From: UBA12481 sp942493265 | GTDB taxonomy: Bacteria; Bacteroidota; Bacteroidia; Bacteroidales; UBA12481 | Length of the DNA stretch: 64,000 bases | NCBI GenBank assembly: GCA_942493265.1 | Contig: OW818688.1 | Location: forward strand, 2,480,001-2,544,000 | Direction of reading: 5' to 3' | Part shown: piece after piece, positions 63,986-64,000 of the stretch | Layout of the letters: the number at the start of each line of letters is the position of its first letter | Numbering within the stretch: the first letter of the stretch is position 1 | Notes under the pieces: model-generated | What the model was told of the DNA's origin: nothing | The model's input: the letters and a program-made list of their open reading frames with translations, nothing else | The model's database searches: none | Made by a program: the position numbers and the translations under genes

Positions 63986-64000
63986 CCCTCCCAATCATGA

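Noticed and set aside
63986..64000. Start of another gene at 63997
   Set aside because: Only an ATG and one further base remain in the window; nothing can be supported.

Overview
The window looks like a chromosome segment of a free-living member of the Bacteroidota, probably Bacteroidales-like. Several things point there: TTTG-N19/21-TAnnTTTG promoter motifs, near absence of Shine-Dalgarno sequences, a TonB-dependent receptor with a carboxypeptidase-regulatory-like domain, a PorV/PorQ-family protein, type IX secretion (T9SS)-like C-terminal domains, a DUF5683 protein in a parA-parB-mltD neighbourhood, and a long RecQ and RodA of the Bacteroidota type. I cannot name the genus.

Layout. 1-2.1 kb: the 3' end of a membrane pyrophosphatase (hppA), then a complete IS1182-family insertion sequence sitting in the loop of a terminator hairpin. 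2.1-7.4 kb: lpxH and a TlpA-like lipoprotein, divergent from ribF-ahcY, then a degenerate Rieske-like lipoprotein and a small membrane-anchored protein. 7.5-21 kb: the accessory core of the window. It holds a 1215-residue TonB-dependent receptor, a 1360-residue secreted protein of unknown function with a T9SS-like tail, a PorV-family barrel, greA, and a second, 1357-residue copy of the secreted protein. 21-26.8 kb: HIT protein, a serS-TPR-EamA-ruvC operon, rpmA-rplU. 26.8-33.6 kb: a BFN-UVR protein, a nucleoside transporter, thyA-folA, and a clpX-clpP-tig block with tRNA-Leu(TAG). 33.6-43.8 kb: lptB-kdsD, recQ with an ABC exporter, a glycosyltransferase with a flippase-like protein, rsmA and a MacB-like permease. 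43.8-55.4 kb: purH, the elongasome operon mreBCD-mrdA-rodA, a cyclic-2,3-diphosphoglycerate-synthetase-like GTPase and an AlgI/AlgJ-like O-acetylation pair. 55.4-64 kb: pgi, lysS, recJ, parA-parB-DUF5683-mltD.

Most of the window is envelope and housekeeping. lpxH, kdsD and lptB serve lipopolysaccharide synthesis and export. mreBCD/mrdA/rodA and mltD build and remodel the wall. The MBOAT/SGNH pair probably acetylates an exported glycan. The least explained part is 7.5-21 kb, where receptor, secreted protein and PorV-like barrel form what looks like one surface-display module, with the secreted protein duplicated across greA and its 3' two-fifths apparently homogenised.

No stretch over 300 bases lacks a gene, apart from the roughly 200-base palindromic region beside the IS. 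No CRISPR array, phage or rRNA is visible.
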